In this document: positions 11,590-24,708 of the stretch, piece by piece
Numbering within the stretch: the stretch's first letter is position 1
Layout of the letters: every line of letters starts with the position of its first letter
From: Tepidamorphaceae bacterium
Lineage (GTDB): Bacteria > Pseudomonadota > Alphaproteobacteria > Rhizobiales > JAKSCL01
Direction: 5' to 3'
Length of the DNA stretch: 64,000 nt
NCBI GenBank assembly: GCA_028289445.1
Contig: JANQPO010000011.1
Span: forward strand, 124,001 to 188,000
The notes under the pieces: model-generated
Database searches by the model: none
The model's input: the letters and a program-made list of their open reading frames with translations, nothing else
What the model was told of the DNA's origin: nothing
Position numbers and translations under genes: made by a program

Positions 11590-11630
11590 GATGTCGGAAC
11601 CAGACTTACGGACCAAGGGATCCTAGTGCG

Positions 11631-13322
11631 ATGTCGATAAATTTGAGCATGCCGGAAATTAAGGAACTCAAGCCGCGGATCACCGTGTTCGGTGTCGGTG
11701 GCGCCGGCGGCAACGCCGTCAACAACATGATCGTGTCGGGATTGAACGGCGTCGAATTCGTTGTCGCCAACACCGACGCGCAAGCCTTGTCCATGTCCAA
11801 GGCCGAGCGCCTCATTCAGATGGGCGTTGCGGTGACGGAAGGCCTGGGCGCCGGCTCGCAGCCGCAGGTCGGTGCCGCGGCGGCCGAAGAAGTGATCGAC
11901 GAGATCAAGGACCATCTTTCGGGGTCACATATGGTGTTCGTGACCGCCGGCATGGGCGGTGGAACCGGCACCGGCGCTGCACCGGTGATCGCCGGATGCG
12001 CTCGCGACATGGGGATCTTGACTGTTGGCGTTGTTACCAAGCCGTTCCAGTTCGAAGGCCAACGGCGGATGGAGACCGCCAATACGGGTATTGATGAACT
12101 CCAGGCGGCCGTCGACACTTTGATCGTCATTCCGAACCAGAATCTTTTCCGGGTCGCGAATGAGAAAACGACGTTCGCTGATGCCTTCTCGATGGCCGAC
12201 GAGGTGCTCTACTCCGGCGTCGCCTGCATCACCGACCTGATGGTCAAGGAAGGTCTTATCAATCTCGATTTCGCCGATGTTCGCTCCGTTATGCGTGAAA
12301 TGGGCAAGGCGATGATGGGCACCGGTGAGGCATCGGGCGAAAAGCGCGCGGTCCAGGCGGCCGAGGCGGCGATCTCCAACCCGCTGCTTGACGAGACCTC
12401 CATGAAGGGCGCCAAGGGCTTGCTGATTTCGATCACCGGCGGCAACGATCTGACGCTGTTTGAGGTCGATGAGGCCGCAAGCCGCATCCGCGCCGAGGTC
12501 GACGATGAAGCCAATATCATCCTCGGTGCAACCTTCGACGAGACGTTGGACGGCGTGGTCCGCGTCTCGGTCGTGGCGACCGGTATCGATACCGATCCGG
12601 CTGCCGTTGCTGCATATCAGGCCGAAGCCAACATCGCGCGTCTTTCTGCCGGGATCGCCGACAGCATCATGCCGGCTGCCGTGCCAGAGGCACCGATCGC
12701 AATCGAGCCGGAAACCGAATCGGCGCCTGAGTTCGAAGAGCCGATTGCTGCAGTGGACGAAGAGCCGGCCGTTCAGGGCGATGTGACGATTCGTCGTGTC
12801 ATGCCGGTTGCGCCCGATGTCGATTTGACCCCGGTGGCCGAAGTTGCGGACATCTTGCCGAACGCGACGGCGGAGGAGGAGACCGTCTCCGACGAACCCT
12901 ACATTCCGCCGGTGCCGGAGCAGACCGTGCGCGTGACGCGGCTTCCTGAGGTCGAAGATTTCCCGCCGATCGCGCAGGCGGCGCTGAAGGCGCATCGCCA
13001 CGACGACGCATCGGCTGGCGATGACGAGCGCAAGCACGGCGGTTTGTTTGGGCGAATCGCCGCTGGTCTGGGAATCAAAGACCAAGACGGTGATGGCGAG
13101 GAAGTGACGCAGGACAACGATCCGGTTGTCACGCCGCCGGCCGAGCCGCCCATCGCTCAGCACGAAAGCCCTTACGGTACGCCGCAGGGCCCATCGTCGC
13201 GGAGCCAGCAGGCAACAGAGGACGAGCAGATCGGCCGGCAGCAGCAGCAGGTCGGCGCACGCCCGGCTGATGACGATCAGCTTGAAATCCCTGCATTTTT
13301 ACGGCGCCAGAATCGAGCGTAA
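11631..13322 (+). CDS. ftsZ: cell division protein FtsZ (long-linker type)
   Basis: FtsZ is the tubulin-like GTPase that forms the division ring. The core domain begins [17 protein letters not shown] near residue 14; the GTP-binding G-box [15 protein letters not shown] is near 106-120 and the synergy T7 loop [11 protein letters not shown] near 210-220. After the globular domain (about residue 330) there is an acidic, proline-rich linker of roughly 200 residues, then the conserved tail [15 protein letters not shown] that binds FtsA. The 563-residue length is well above the roughly 380-400 of gammaproteobacteria and fits long-linker alphaproteobacterial FtsZ. I chose ATG 11631 (AAGGGA upstream) over an in-frame ATG at 11583. 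Confidence 0.97.
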   Translation: MSINLSMPEIKELKPRITVFGVGGAGGNAVNNMIVSGLNGVEFVVANTDAQALSMSKAERLIQMGVAVTEGLGAGSQPQVGAAAAEEVIDEIKDHLSGSHMVFVTAGMGGGTGTGAAPVIAGCARDMGILTVGVVTKPFQFEGQRRMETANTGIDELQAAVDTLIVIPNQNLFRVANEKTTFADAFSMADEVLYSGVACITDLMVKEGLINLDFADVRSVMREMGKAMMGTGEASGEKRAVQAAEAAISNPLLDETSMKGAKGLLISITGGNDLTLFEVDEAASRIRAEVDDEANIILGATFDETLDGVVRVSVVATGIDTDPAAVAAYQAEANIARLSAGIADSIMPAAVPEAPIAIEPETESAPEFEEPIAAVDEEPAVQGDVTIRRVMPVAPDVDLTPVAEVADILPNATAEEETVSDEPYIPPVPEQTVRVTRLPEVEDFPPIAQAALKAHRHDDASAGDDERKHGGLFGRIAAGLGIKDQDGDGEEVTQDNDPVVTPPAEPPIAQHESPYGTPQGPSSRSQQATEDEQIGRQQQQVGARPADDDQLEIPAFLRRQNRA

Positions 13323-13337
13323 CAATCGGTAACAAAA

Positions 13338-13375
13338 TCGGCGCGTCGGAGTTGCATTACCTCGACGCGCCGATC
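13338..13375 (+). terminator. probable ftsZ terminator hairpin
   Basis: A perfect 12-base inverted repeat, ATCGGCGCGTCG (13338-13349) and CGACGCGCCGAT (13364-13375), lies 15 bases after the ftsZ stop and is followed by the AT-rich CTTAATTCTCT. The T tract is broken, so efficiency is uncertain. It would separate the dcw operon from lpxC. Confidence 0.6.
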
Positions 13376-13586
13376 TTAATTCTCTGATAACTATATTAAA
13401 TTCTCATTCCGTTATTGGTAACAGAGCGTAAAAAACATTGATTTGGTTCGTTGGGGACGGGCCGCTAATCTGCGTGCCAACGGATCGGGTACCGAGGGTG
13501 TTGCAACTTTCGCGATCTGCGTAAATCAGCGCTACCAGTGGTGTCAGTTCGCCGGCCCATTGGTTCAAGAGCCGGGGCTTTAAGGC

Positions 13587-14546
13587 ATGAACGATCGGGG
13601 GCAAACCCACCAGTCGACACTGGCAAATCGCATTGAACTGTCAGGCATCGGCGTTCATAGTGGTTCTCCGGTTTCCATCACGCTTCTCCCGGCCGATCCC
13701 GGCACCGGTATCGTTTTCAGTCGCACCGATTTCGATGACCGCACCGATAGCGAGATTCGCGCGCACCATTCCTTGGTGTCGGCAACTGAGCTTTGCACCA
13801 TTCTCGGCGACATCACCGGACCGTCAGTTTCGACGGTAGAGCATTTGTTGGCGACGCTCGGTGGTCTCGGCGTCGACAACGCCATCATTGAGATCGACAA
13901 CGGCGAGGCGCCGATCATGGACGGCAGCGCTGGGCCGTTCGTGGATGCAATCAAGCAAGCGGGCCTCAAAGAGCAGACGGTTACGCGGCGCTATATCCGG
14001 GTGAAGAAGCCGGTACGTGTCGAGGTCAATGGGTCGCTCGGCGAACTCCGCCCGCACGATGGTTTCCACGTCGACGTTGAGATCGATTTCGATACGCCGA
14101 TGATCGGTCGCCAGCGCATCGCGCTCGATGTGACTCCAGAGACGTTCACGACCGAATTGTCGCGCGCCCGGACGTTCGGCTTTATGAAAGACGTCGAAAA
14201 GCTGTGGGGCGCTGGTTTCGCGCTTGGCGCGTCTTTGGATAACACGATCGTGCTTGGCGAAGACCGGGTCGTGAACCCGGAAGGGACACGCTTCGATGAT
14301 GAATTCGTGCGCCACAAAGCGCTAGACGCCATCGGCGATCTGAGCCTTGCCGGCGCGCCGCTAATCGGTGCGTTTCGGTCCTATCGGGGCGGACATCGGC
14401 TCAATCTGGCATTGCTAGAAGCGCTTTTCGCAGATCAGGAAGCCTGGACTCTGGAAGAGGTCGCGCCGCGTCGCACGTCGGTCAACGGACATGGCGAGCT
14501 TGGCGAGCGCATCGCCGCGCCGGCCTTTCGCGCTGAGGTGTCCTAA
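13587..14546 (+). CDS. lpxC: UDP-3-O-acyl-N-acetylglucosamine deacetylase
   Basis: LpxC is the zinc-dependent committed enzyme of lipid A synthesis. The 319-residue protein begins RIELSGIGVHSGSPV, carries the zinc-ligand segment STVEHLLATLGGLGVDNA near residues 83-100, the IDNGEAPIMDGSAGPF substrate loop, FTTELSRARTFGF, and the second zinc/catalytic segment FVRHKALDAIGDLSLAG near 238-254. It follows ftsZ in many proteobacteria. The 264-base gap upstream holds the ftsZ hairpin and should contain its own promoter; I could not identify a convincing one. Confidence 0.96.
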   Translation: MNDRGQTHQSTLANRIELSGIGVHSGSPVSITLLPADPGTGIVFSRTDFDDRTDSEIRAHHSLVSATELCTILGDITGPSVSTVEHLLATLGGLGVDNAIIEIDNGEAPIMDGSAGPFVDAIKQAGLKEQTVTRRYIRVKKPVRVEVNGSLGELRPHDGFHVDVEIDFDTPMIGRQRIALDVTPETFTTELSRARTFGFMKDVEKLWGAGFALGASLDNTIVLGEDRVVNPEGTRFDDEFVRHKALDAIGDLSLAGAPLIGAFRSYRGGHRLNLALLEALFADQEAWTLEEVAPRRTSVNGHGELGERIAAPAFRAEVS

Positions 14547-14663
14547 GGACGCTAGCCTCGTTCGGCGCGGGACCGGGCCACGCCACAAAATCGACCCATT
14601 GCAGCGGCACCGGTGAAGGGTATTTTCCCGATCGCCATTCCTTGCTAGATCAAGGGTATGGGC

Positions 14664-15539
14664 ATGATTCATAGGGGCGCAGGCCAGCAGGTCATGGCAG
14701 GTTTCGAGAATACCCGGTGTCTTGGCGGACTGAAGCGCGTCGTCGTTGCGACGACGCTTGCCGCCATCGTTCTAGCTGGCTGTTCACGGCAAAAGATCGC
14801 CGATGAGTATGTCGAGATTCCCGCCGACACGCTCTATTCCGAGGCCGTCGCGCTCCTCAATGACGGGTCATACAAGAAAGCGGCGGAAAAGTTCGAGGAA
14901 GTCGACCGCCAGCATCCTTATTCGAGCTGGGCGAAAAGGGCGCTTTTGATGTCGTCCTTTGCCTATTTTCGCAGCGGCAATTATCCAGAGACGGAAGCGG
15001 CAGCCGAGCGCTATCTGGCGCTGCATCCAGGTTCCACCGATGCGCCTTATGCTCAGTACCTGATCGCGCAGTCGCACTATCTCCAAATCAGCGATATCGG
15101 CCGCGACCAGACCGAGGCGCAAAACGCATTGCGGGCCTACACGGAGATCACGCGGCTCTATCCAGAATCCGAATACGCCCGTGAGGCGCGCACGCGCCAG
15201 GACGAGCTGTTGAACCATCTCGCCGGTAAGGAGATGGAGGTTGGCCGTTACTATATGGGCCGCCAGAATTATCTGGCCGCCGTTAGCCGATTTAGAGTCA
15301 TCATTTCCGAATTCCAGACGACCAATCACGTCGAGGAAGCACTGTTGCGATTGACGGAGTGCTACATGGCGCTTGGCGTTGTCAGCGAAGCCCAGACGGC
15401 TGCGGCGATCTTGGGCCATAACTATCCCGACAGCGAATGGTACAACGACGCCTATAAGCTCCTGCAAACGGGCGGCGTCGCGCCGAGTGAGGACCGTGGG
15501 TCGTGGCTGAGCCGCACCTGGAGACGGGTGGCCTCCTAG
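14664..15539 (+). CDS. bamD: outer membrane assembly lipoprotein BamD
   Basis: BamD is a TPR lipoprotein of the BAM complex that inserts beta-barrel proteins. A signal peptide with lipobox IVLAGC ends about 40 residues in, then come the family opening YVEIPADTLYSEAVALLNDG and repeated TPR-like helices with the typical DRQHPYSSWAKRALLMSSFA segment. I start at ATG 14664 because AAGGG lies 7 bases upstream; ATG 14658 and ATG 14694 are in-frame alternatives, the last giving a more usual 30-residue leader. It stands between lpxC and recN, a common alphaproteobacterial order. Confidence 0.93.
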   Translation: MIHRGAGQQVMAGFENTRCLGGLKRVVVATTLAAIVLAGCSRQKIADEYVEIPADTLYSEAVALLNDGSYKKAAEKFEEVDRQHPYSSWAKRALLMSSFAYFRSGNYPETEAAAERYLALHPGSTDAPYAQYLIAQSHYLQISDIGRDQTEAQNALRAYTEITRLYPESEYAREARTRQDELLNHLAGKEMEVGRYYMGRQNYLAAVSRFRVIISEFQTTNHVEEALLRLTECYMALGVVSEAQTAAAILGHNYPDSEWYNDAYKLLQTGGVAPSEDRGSWLSRTWRRVAS

Positions 15540-15644
15540 ATCGGGAACCAAAACGTGCGCATAGGCTTTCGGGCGGCTGATCGGGAACTCCAGCGGCACA
15601 TTACAGTCCCGCCATCACGGTCGATAGCGTAAAGCGACAAGCCG

Positions 15645-17312
15645 ATGCTGGTGGCGCTTTCGATCCGCGATATCGTTCTCATTGAGAAGTTGAACCTGAC
15701 CTTTGAAGGCGACTTGACGGTTCTCACCGGGGAAACCGGCGCCGGGAAGTCCATCCTGCTCGATGCGCTGTCGCTAGCATTGGGCGGGCGCGGTGATGCC
15801 GCTTTGGTGCGTGCGGGATATGGCGAGGGGCAGGTGACGGCGGTGTTCGATCTGCCCGGTGATCACGCTGCTCGCCAAATTCTGAACGACAATGGAATCG
15901 ACGCGGATGGCGATCTGCTCTTGCGCCGCGTTCAAAGCGTCGATGGACGAAGCCGGGCCTTTGTCAACGATCAACCGGTTTCGGTCGGTCTGCAACGATC
16001 GCTTGGACAGATGCTCGTCGAAATCCATGGTCAGCATGACGAGCGCGCGCTGGTCGACGCCGAAACCCATCGCGAACTCCTCGATGCCTTTGCCGGTCAT
16101 GATGACCTTGTGAAGGACGTCGCGGACGCCTGGGGTCGCTGGCAAGAGCTTGACCGCGCCTTGGACGACGCGCGCGCGCGTCTGGACACCGCGCGCCGGG
16201 AGGAAGAATTTCTCCGCCACGCATTGGAAGAGATCGAGACGCTGGCGCCCGAGCCTGACGAGGAAACCGCGCTGGCCGACGCGCGTCAGCGGATGATGGG
16301 TGCGGAGAAGCTAGCCGGCGAGTTCGACGAAGCGATGCGCGCGGTCTCCGGCGATGACGCCGCCGACATCCGCATCGCGGCGATCCTGCGCCGCTTGGAA
16401 CGCCAGCCGGAACCCGTCCAGGCCATGGTGGCGCCGGTGACGGATGCTCTTGCCGGTGCGCTCGATGCCCTTGAAGGCGCACGCCTTGCAATCGAGGTCG
16501 CGCTGCGCGAAACGGCCTTCGAGCCAGGCGAACTGGAGCGCGCCGAGGAGCGGCTCTTCGCGCTTCGGGCGCTGGCGCGCAAGCACAATATCGCTGTCGA
16601 TCAACTTGCCGCAAAGGCCGACGAGATGCGCGCCGCGCTTCTGGTCATCGAAACCGGTGAGGGAGAGGTCGCCGATCTGGAGAAACAGGTCGCCGCCGCG
16701 CTGGACGCATACAACGCCGCCGCCGCTCGATTGAGCAAGGCGCGGGAGAAGGCCGGCCTGAAGCTCGACAAGGCGATCAACAAGGAATTGGCACCACTGA
16801 AGCTTGAGGCCGCCACGTTCACGACACAGGTCGAGCAGGACATCGCGCCCGGCCGCCATGGCATCGACACGGTTGCCTTCTGGGTCCAGACCAATCCAGG
16901 CACGCGCGCGGGTCCCTTGATGAAGGTCGCATCCGGCGGCGAGCTCTCACGCATTCTCCTGGCGCTCAAAGTGTCACTGGCTGAACGCGGTTCTGCGCCG
17001 ACGCTCGTCTTCGACGAAATCGACACGGCCGTCGGCGGCGCCGTGTCGGATGCCATTGGCAAGCGACTGAAGCAATTGGCGGAGAATGTCCAGGTGATCT
17101 CGATCACCCACGCGCCGCAGGTCGCCGCGCGCGCCAGTCACCATTTCCGTATTGCCAAGACCCATGAACGCGCGAAGAATCTCACCGCGACCGATGTGGC
17201 CGTCCTGGACAGCGATCAGCGCAAGGAGGAGATCGCCCGGATGTTGGCCGGGGCGACGATCACCGACGAAGCGCGTGCTGCCGCGGCGCAACTCATGGCG
17301 CACGCGGGATAA
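15645..17312 (+). CDS. recN: DNA repair protein RecN
   Basis: RecN is an SMC-like ATPase used in double-strand break repair. The 555-residue protein has Walker A TGETGAGKSILLDAL at about residues 27-41, long central coiled coils rich in Ala/Arg/Glu, the ABC signature VASGGELSRILLAL near 427-440 and Walker B TLVFDEIDTAVGG near 453-465, followed by the H-loop VISITHAPQVAA. Length and domain order are normal for the family. No LexA box was recognised upstream. Confidence 0.96.
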   Translation: MLVALSIRDIVLIEKLNLTFEGDLTVLTGETGAGKSILLDALSLALGGRGDAALVRAGYGEGQVTAVFDLPGDHAARQILNDNGIDADGDLLLRRVQSVDGRSRAFVNDQPVSVGLQRSLGQMLVEIHGQHDERALVDAETHRELLDAFAGHDDLVKDVADAWGRWQELDRALDDARARLDTARREEEFLRHALEEIETLAPEPDEETALADARQRMMGAEKLAGEFDEAMRAVSGDDAADIRIAAILRRLERQPEPVQAMVAPVTDALAGALDALEGARLAIEVALRETAFEPGELERAEERLFALRALARKHNIAVDQLAAKADEMRAALLVIETGEGEVADLEKQVAAALDAYNAAAARLSKAREKAGLKLDKAINKELAPLKLEAATFTTQVEQDIAPGRHGIDTVAFWVQTNPGTRAGPLMKVASGGELSRILLALKVSLAERGSAPTLVFDEIDTAVGGAVSDAIGKRLKQLAENVQVISITHAPQVAARASHHFRIAKTHERAKNLTATDVAVLDSDQRKEEIARMLAGATITDEARAAAAQLMAHAG

Positions 17313-17318
17313 GCGAGA

Positions 17319-17345
17319 TCCGAAAAGTGGGAACCGGTTTTCGGA
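17319..17345. repeat. palindromic intergenic repeat, copy 1
   Basis: TCCGAAAA (17319-17326) and TTTTCGGA (17338-17345) form a perfect inverted repeat around GTGGGAACCGG, just after the recN stop; AT-rich and GATCATG-containing sequence follows up to ligA. The core CCGAAAAGTG...CGGTTTTCGGA is shared with the element at 57748-57795. I remember closely similar sequences in many Rhizobiales intergenic regions, so I take it as a dispersed element; that is memory, not a search result. Confidence 0.65.
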
Positions 17346-17412
17346 CCAATCGAGCGACAGGAAAGAGGATCGGAGCATGAGAGCGTTTCAAGAAAAAGCG
17401 ATCATGGTCTGA

Positions 17413-19557
<2,145 letters not shown>

Positions 19558-19598
19558 ACATCATATACCAATGTCGCCTCTTTCGAGTAAATCCTGCG

Positions 19599-19607
19599 CC
19601 CCCCCCC
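19599..19607. repeat. run of nine cytosines
   Basis: A homopolymer of nine C lies in the AT-rich gap between ligA and the orphan gene at 19692. It does not interrupt any reading frame I support. Such tracts can vary by slippage, but here it may simply be a neutral run. Confidence 0.5.
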
Positions 19608-19657
19608 ACCGAGCACCAGATTTACACAGGCGTGTTAATTTCGACGCGTTTTTTAGA

Positions 19658-19691
19658 TTGACTTTTTTAACGCGCGCCGTTTAAACGGCTC
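19658..19691 (+). promoter_or_regulatory. candidate promoter of the orphan gene, possibly leaderless
   Basis: TTGACT (19658-19663) and TTTAAA (19680-19685) are 16 bases apart, which would place the transcript start at about the ATG at 19692. No Shine-Dalgarno sequence is seen before that ATG. The pair CGCGTT ... AACGCG flanking the -35 region is a loose inverted repeat that could be an operator. Confidence 0.4.
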
Positions 19692-20225
19692 ATGGATATA
19701 AAAGCAGAGATCGATTCGCGTCTCCGCGAAATTGAGCGGCTCAAGAATGAGGTTGATACCCTTAGGGCCGCGGCGAAAATTCTTGGCGCGAAGAATGCGG
19801 ATGCGTTGGAATCGCCAAGTCACGAGCCGTCGGCATCGACGTGGAGAGTGGTCCCAAAGCGTCGCGGCCGCAGCCCTGGCGCCATATCGAAGGTGTGGCG
19901 CACAATATTGAAAGACGTGTATCTAGCCGGCGGTCGACACTCGTATGACGACATTTATGCGATTGCCGTTCGCCATGGGGTAAAAGTCAGCATCGGTGCC
20001 GTGCGCGACCGAGTGCGTAGCATGGTAAAGAAGGGCTTGATGTCAGGCGAAGCGTCATCTGGGTTCGTAGTCCTGGAGTCGACGGCAGATCGATTTGGAT
20101 TTGTCTCAGAACCAAAAACCCCCGCGCCAGAAGTCGCGGGGGCTTCAGCTTTAACCGGCGAAGCTGCCACTTCGCCTAACGAGAACCCGAACGTATTTCC
20201 AGATTGGAAAACTGTTCAGGGTTGA
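19692..20225 (+). CDS. hypothetical protein with N-terminal coiled coil and possible winged-helix region
   Basis: I do not recognise this 177-residue protein. Residues 1-35 (KAEIDSRLREIERLKNEVDT) form a heptad-like charged helix; residues 55-65 are basic (VVPKRRGRSPG); residues 68-125 read as helices with a turn (RHSYDDIYAIAVRHGVKVS, then RDRVRSMVKKGLMSG), suggesting a winged-helix DNA-binding fold; the rest is low-complexity, acidic and proline-rich. Codon choice is more AT-tolerant than in ligA or the mutase genes. It stands alone between plus-strand ligA and the minus-strand mutase operon, and a minus-oriented terminator lies inside its 3' coding end. A small DNA-binding regulator is possible but unproven. 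Confidence 0.7.
   Translation: MDIKAEIDSRLREIERLKNEVDTLRAAAKILGAKNADALESPSHEPSASTWRVVPKRRGRSPGAISKVWRTILKDVYLAGGRHSYDDIYAIAVRHGVKVSIGAVRDRVRSMVKKGLMSGEASSGFVVLESTADRFGFVSEPKTPAPEVAGASALTGEAATSPNENPNVFPDWKTVQG
20114..20142 (-). terminator. intrinsic terminator for minus-strand transcription, inside a coding end
   Basis: CCCCCGCG (20119-20126) and CGCGGGGG (20135-20142) are a perfect 8-base stem with an 8-base loop; AAAAA at 20114-20118 becomes a U tract on the minus strand. It is well formed for the minus direction, so it probably ends read-through from the mutase operon. It also encodes residues of the orphan protein on the plus strand. Confidence 0.7.
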
Positions 20226-20551
20226 ACTCCGAACTCATTGGACCCAGCGGTGGGGAGGGATTCCCCGCCAGAAGGGATTTTTTGATGCCAATATGACACC
20301 ACGGTTACAGGTTGACTCGAGCAAGCTGTAATCGTCAGCCCCGAAGGGGGTAGAGGTCGGCGTGGGGACGCCCACGTCGATCCGCATCTCTTGCTATTTT
20401 GTCTAGTTTATATTGTCAAGGATCCACAAAGCGGATCAACGCATTACGTAAATAGGGAGTCGAGCATAAATGCGCTCGTGCGTAAAATCAGATGGTGAGC
20501 CTGTTTTTATGATGCGGGTTAAATGGCCTCTAACGCTCATTTAAATTGGGA
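20226..20551. other. gene-free gap with a cluster of stem-loops
   Basis: No gene is supported here. A weak plus-strand terminator-like stem (GGTGGGG 20249-20255 with CCCCGCC 20263-20269, then TTTTTT at 20278-20283) may end the orphan gene. Then three stems follow in 80 bases: CGGTTACAG/CTGTAATCG (20302-20310, 20326-20334), CCCC-GAA-GGGG (20339-20349) and CGGCGTGGG-GACG-CCCACGTCG (20358-20379), and a fourth, GATCC/GGATC, at 20421-20436. This could be a small structured RNA or a remnant of mobile DNA. No tRNA, SRP RNA, RNase P, 6S or cobalamin riboswitch signature was recognised. Confidence 0.45.
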
Positions 20552-20561
20552 GGCAGGAAGC

Positions 20562-22721
<2,160 letters not shown>

Positions 22722-22784
22722 CGTCTCAATCCGTCATTATCGGCTATTCTACCGGCTGAACCGCGTCCGTCCAAGTTTCAGAGT

Positions 22785-24614
22785 TTAGGTCTTTGCTACG
22801 CCAAGCGCGTCGTGGACCGCCGATAGGGCGTCAAGCACGTCCATTCCAGCCGCGAAATAGCGGTCGACACCAGCGTTTTCGAGGTTCGCGCGTGGTTTGC
22901 CGGCGCAGTAGAGCGATCCGCCAGCGGTCAGAGCCGGACCGGAAAAGGCATCATAGACGGCGTTCGATGCACACAGGCAGGCCGGACCGTTGATCTTGCC
23001 GATAGCATCCCTGGCTGCATCCCAATCGGGCAGGTCATCCACGATGTCCGCAGCGATGCCGCCGGCAGCCAAAAGGTTCTGCGTCCAGGTCAGGCGCGGC
23101 CCGTAGTCGGCTTGGTCGCCGATCGCAACAATCGCAATGGTTGGTGCCGTGCCGGTTGTCTCGGCATGCGCCAGCGCCGCATCCCGCAACGTCTCGAACG
23201 GTTCCGCGTCTCGAATAGCGGGCAGCGGATCGGCGATCTGCCCCTCCAGCGCAGGCGTAGCACCGTTGCTGGATGCGACGACCGAAACGGGCATGTCGTC
23301 CAGTGTCGCATAGGCGCTCGTCCCCGTGATCGGCAGGCTGGCAGTCGCGATATCAGCCGCGCGGGCGGCGCGCGCCTCGGCGATGCGCGCCTGCAGGGCT
23401 CCGCGCTTAAGGCTCTCAATGATACCGTCCTCGCGCTCGATGTCCTGGAAATGGCGCCAGGCGACGTCTGCCAGCGCACGTGTGCGATGCTCCGGATAGC
23501 CGGCGCCAGCGGCAGCATCGGCGACCCGGGCCAGTCCCGATTCTTCCAAAAGGATCAGTTGCGTGTTGCGGGCGATCCGCCGAGCAAAGGCGTCGGGTAG
23601 GCCGTGTGCCGCCGTGAACGGCAGGACGGAAATCGAGTCGGCTCCGCCGATCCCCGCAGCGAATGTCGCGATCGTGGTGCGCAACAGGTTCACGTGCGGG
23701 TCCTGGCGCGTCATCATTCGCCAACTCGTTTCGGCATGGATGGGCAGCGGGTGGAAGGGCAGGCCACTCGCGTCCAGCACCCGGCGCCACAAAAGCCGCA
23801 AGGCCCGGCATTTGGCGATCGTCGCAAACTGATCCGCGTCGGCCGCGATCGTTGCAGAGAACCAAGCGGATGCCCGGTCGAGATCAGCGCCAGAATGTTC
23901 CAAGCGTCGCAACAGGTCGACGATACTGGCAAGGATCATCGCCAGTTCCTGACCGTCCGTCGCGCCGGCATTGTGGGCGATCCGGCCGTCCGCCTCGAAA
24001 TAGGGGCCAGAGTGGCCTTGCGCGCCGAGGTCGCTCGCTACGTCAAGCAGATTTGCGCCGAGGTTCGCTTCATCCAATCCGAGAGTGCCCGTCGCGGCCA
24101 GCGTATCGATCGGATCGACGCCGAAGCAAATTGAGCTATCCGGCGGCGCCAATCCGGCAAGCATCCCGGCTGCTGCGATCGCGTTCGGGCCGGCCTGAAG
24201 CCGCATTTCGATCATACCAAGGTGAACGCCGGCAAGGGCGCGCTTTATCGCCTCTTCATCGACCGGCAATCCCGCTCCACGCGCCGATGGGGCACCGGAG
24301 AACACCAGCGCCAATCCGCTGGCGCCGTTCTCAAGATCGATTAGCGCTTGCGAGTTCGCCTCGTCGGGGTCGGAATGATCGACACGCTGTATGATCTCCC
24401 ATGCTGTTCCGCCCGGTCGCGTGGACAGTGGTCCTTTGACGTCTCCAGCCGGATAGATCGGTTCGACGGCAATACCGTCGCGGGTCACCGTCTTCAAAGT
24501 GTCGAACGGCGCATCCTTGAGCGCCTTATCGACGAGGGCGCGCCAATCCGCCTCGCTTCGCGGCGGAAAATCGTTGGCAAGACTTCCTATGGAATGTGCA
24601 GGATCGCCGGGCAT
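22785..24614 (-). CDS. mutA: methylmalonyl-CoA mutase, small subunit
   Basis: This is the non-catalytic partner in heterodimeric mutases. The product resembles the large subunit (DWRALVDKALKDAPFDTLKT near the N-terminus, then a barrel with ISVLPFTAAHGLPDAFARRI) but its C-terminal flavodoxin-like domain lacks the DxHxxG cobalt-ligand motif, as expected. I start at ATG 24614, preceded by GGAG 6 bases away, giving 609 residues; the frame extends to 24752 but that stretch is proline-rich and reads as untranslated leader. It is the first gene of the mutase operon. Confidence 0.92.
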   Translation of the reverse strand: MPGDPAHSIGSLANDFPPRSEADWRALVDKALKDAPFDTLKTVTRDGIAVEPIYPAGDVKGPLSTRPGGTAWEIIQRVDHSDPDEANSQALIDLENGASGLALVFSGAPSARGAGLPVDEEAIKRALAGVHLGMIEMRLQAGPNAIAAAGMLAGLAPPDSSICFGVDPIDTLAATGTLGLDEANLGANLLDVASDLGAQGHSGPYFEADGRIAHNAGATDGQELAMILASIVDLLRRLEHSGADLDRASAWFSATIAADADQFATIAKCRALRLLWRRVLDASGLPFHPLPIHAETSWRMMTRQDPHVNLLRTTIATFAAGIGGADSISVLPFTAAHGLPDAFARRIARNTQLILLEESGLARVADAAAGAGYPEHRTRALADVAWRHFQDIEREDGIIESLKRGALQARIAEARAARAADIATASLPITGTSAYATLDDMPVSVVASSNGATPALEGQIADPLPAIRDAEPFETLRDAALAHAETTGTAPTIAIVAIGDQADYGPRLTWTQNLLAAGGIAADIVDDLPDWDAARDAIGKINGPACLCASNAVYDAFSGPALTAGGSLYCAGKPRANLENAGVDRYFAAGMDVLDALSAVHDALGVAKT

Positions 24615-24708
24615 GGGCCTCTCCGAGGACAGGGCTGTGCCAACGGTAACGACGCGACTTCGGGCTGGCAATGCGCCGAAAGGTGGGGGTGGCGGCAGGA
24701 ATGAGGTG

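Noticed and set aside
11925..13163. A 412-codon open frame antisense to ftsZ
   Set aside because: Arg/His-rich product with no motifs; FtsZ on the other strand is certain.
13376..13400. Possible CtrA box after ftsZ (TTAA ... TTAA)
   Set aside because: The half-sites are 16 bases apart, not 7.
19599..19607. Poly-C tract as a phase-variation switch
   Set aside because: It lies outside any supported frame and about 50 bases upstream of the candidate -35; no evidence that its length matters.
20226..20551. Cobalamin riboswitch near the B12-dependent mutase genes
   Set aside because: The gap is downstream of the operon, not upstream, and has no B12-box consensus.
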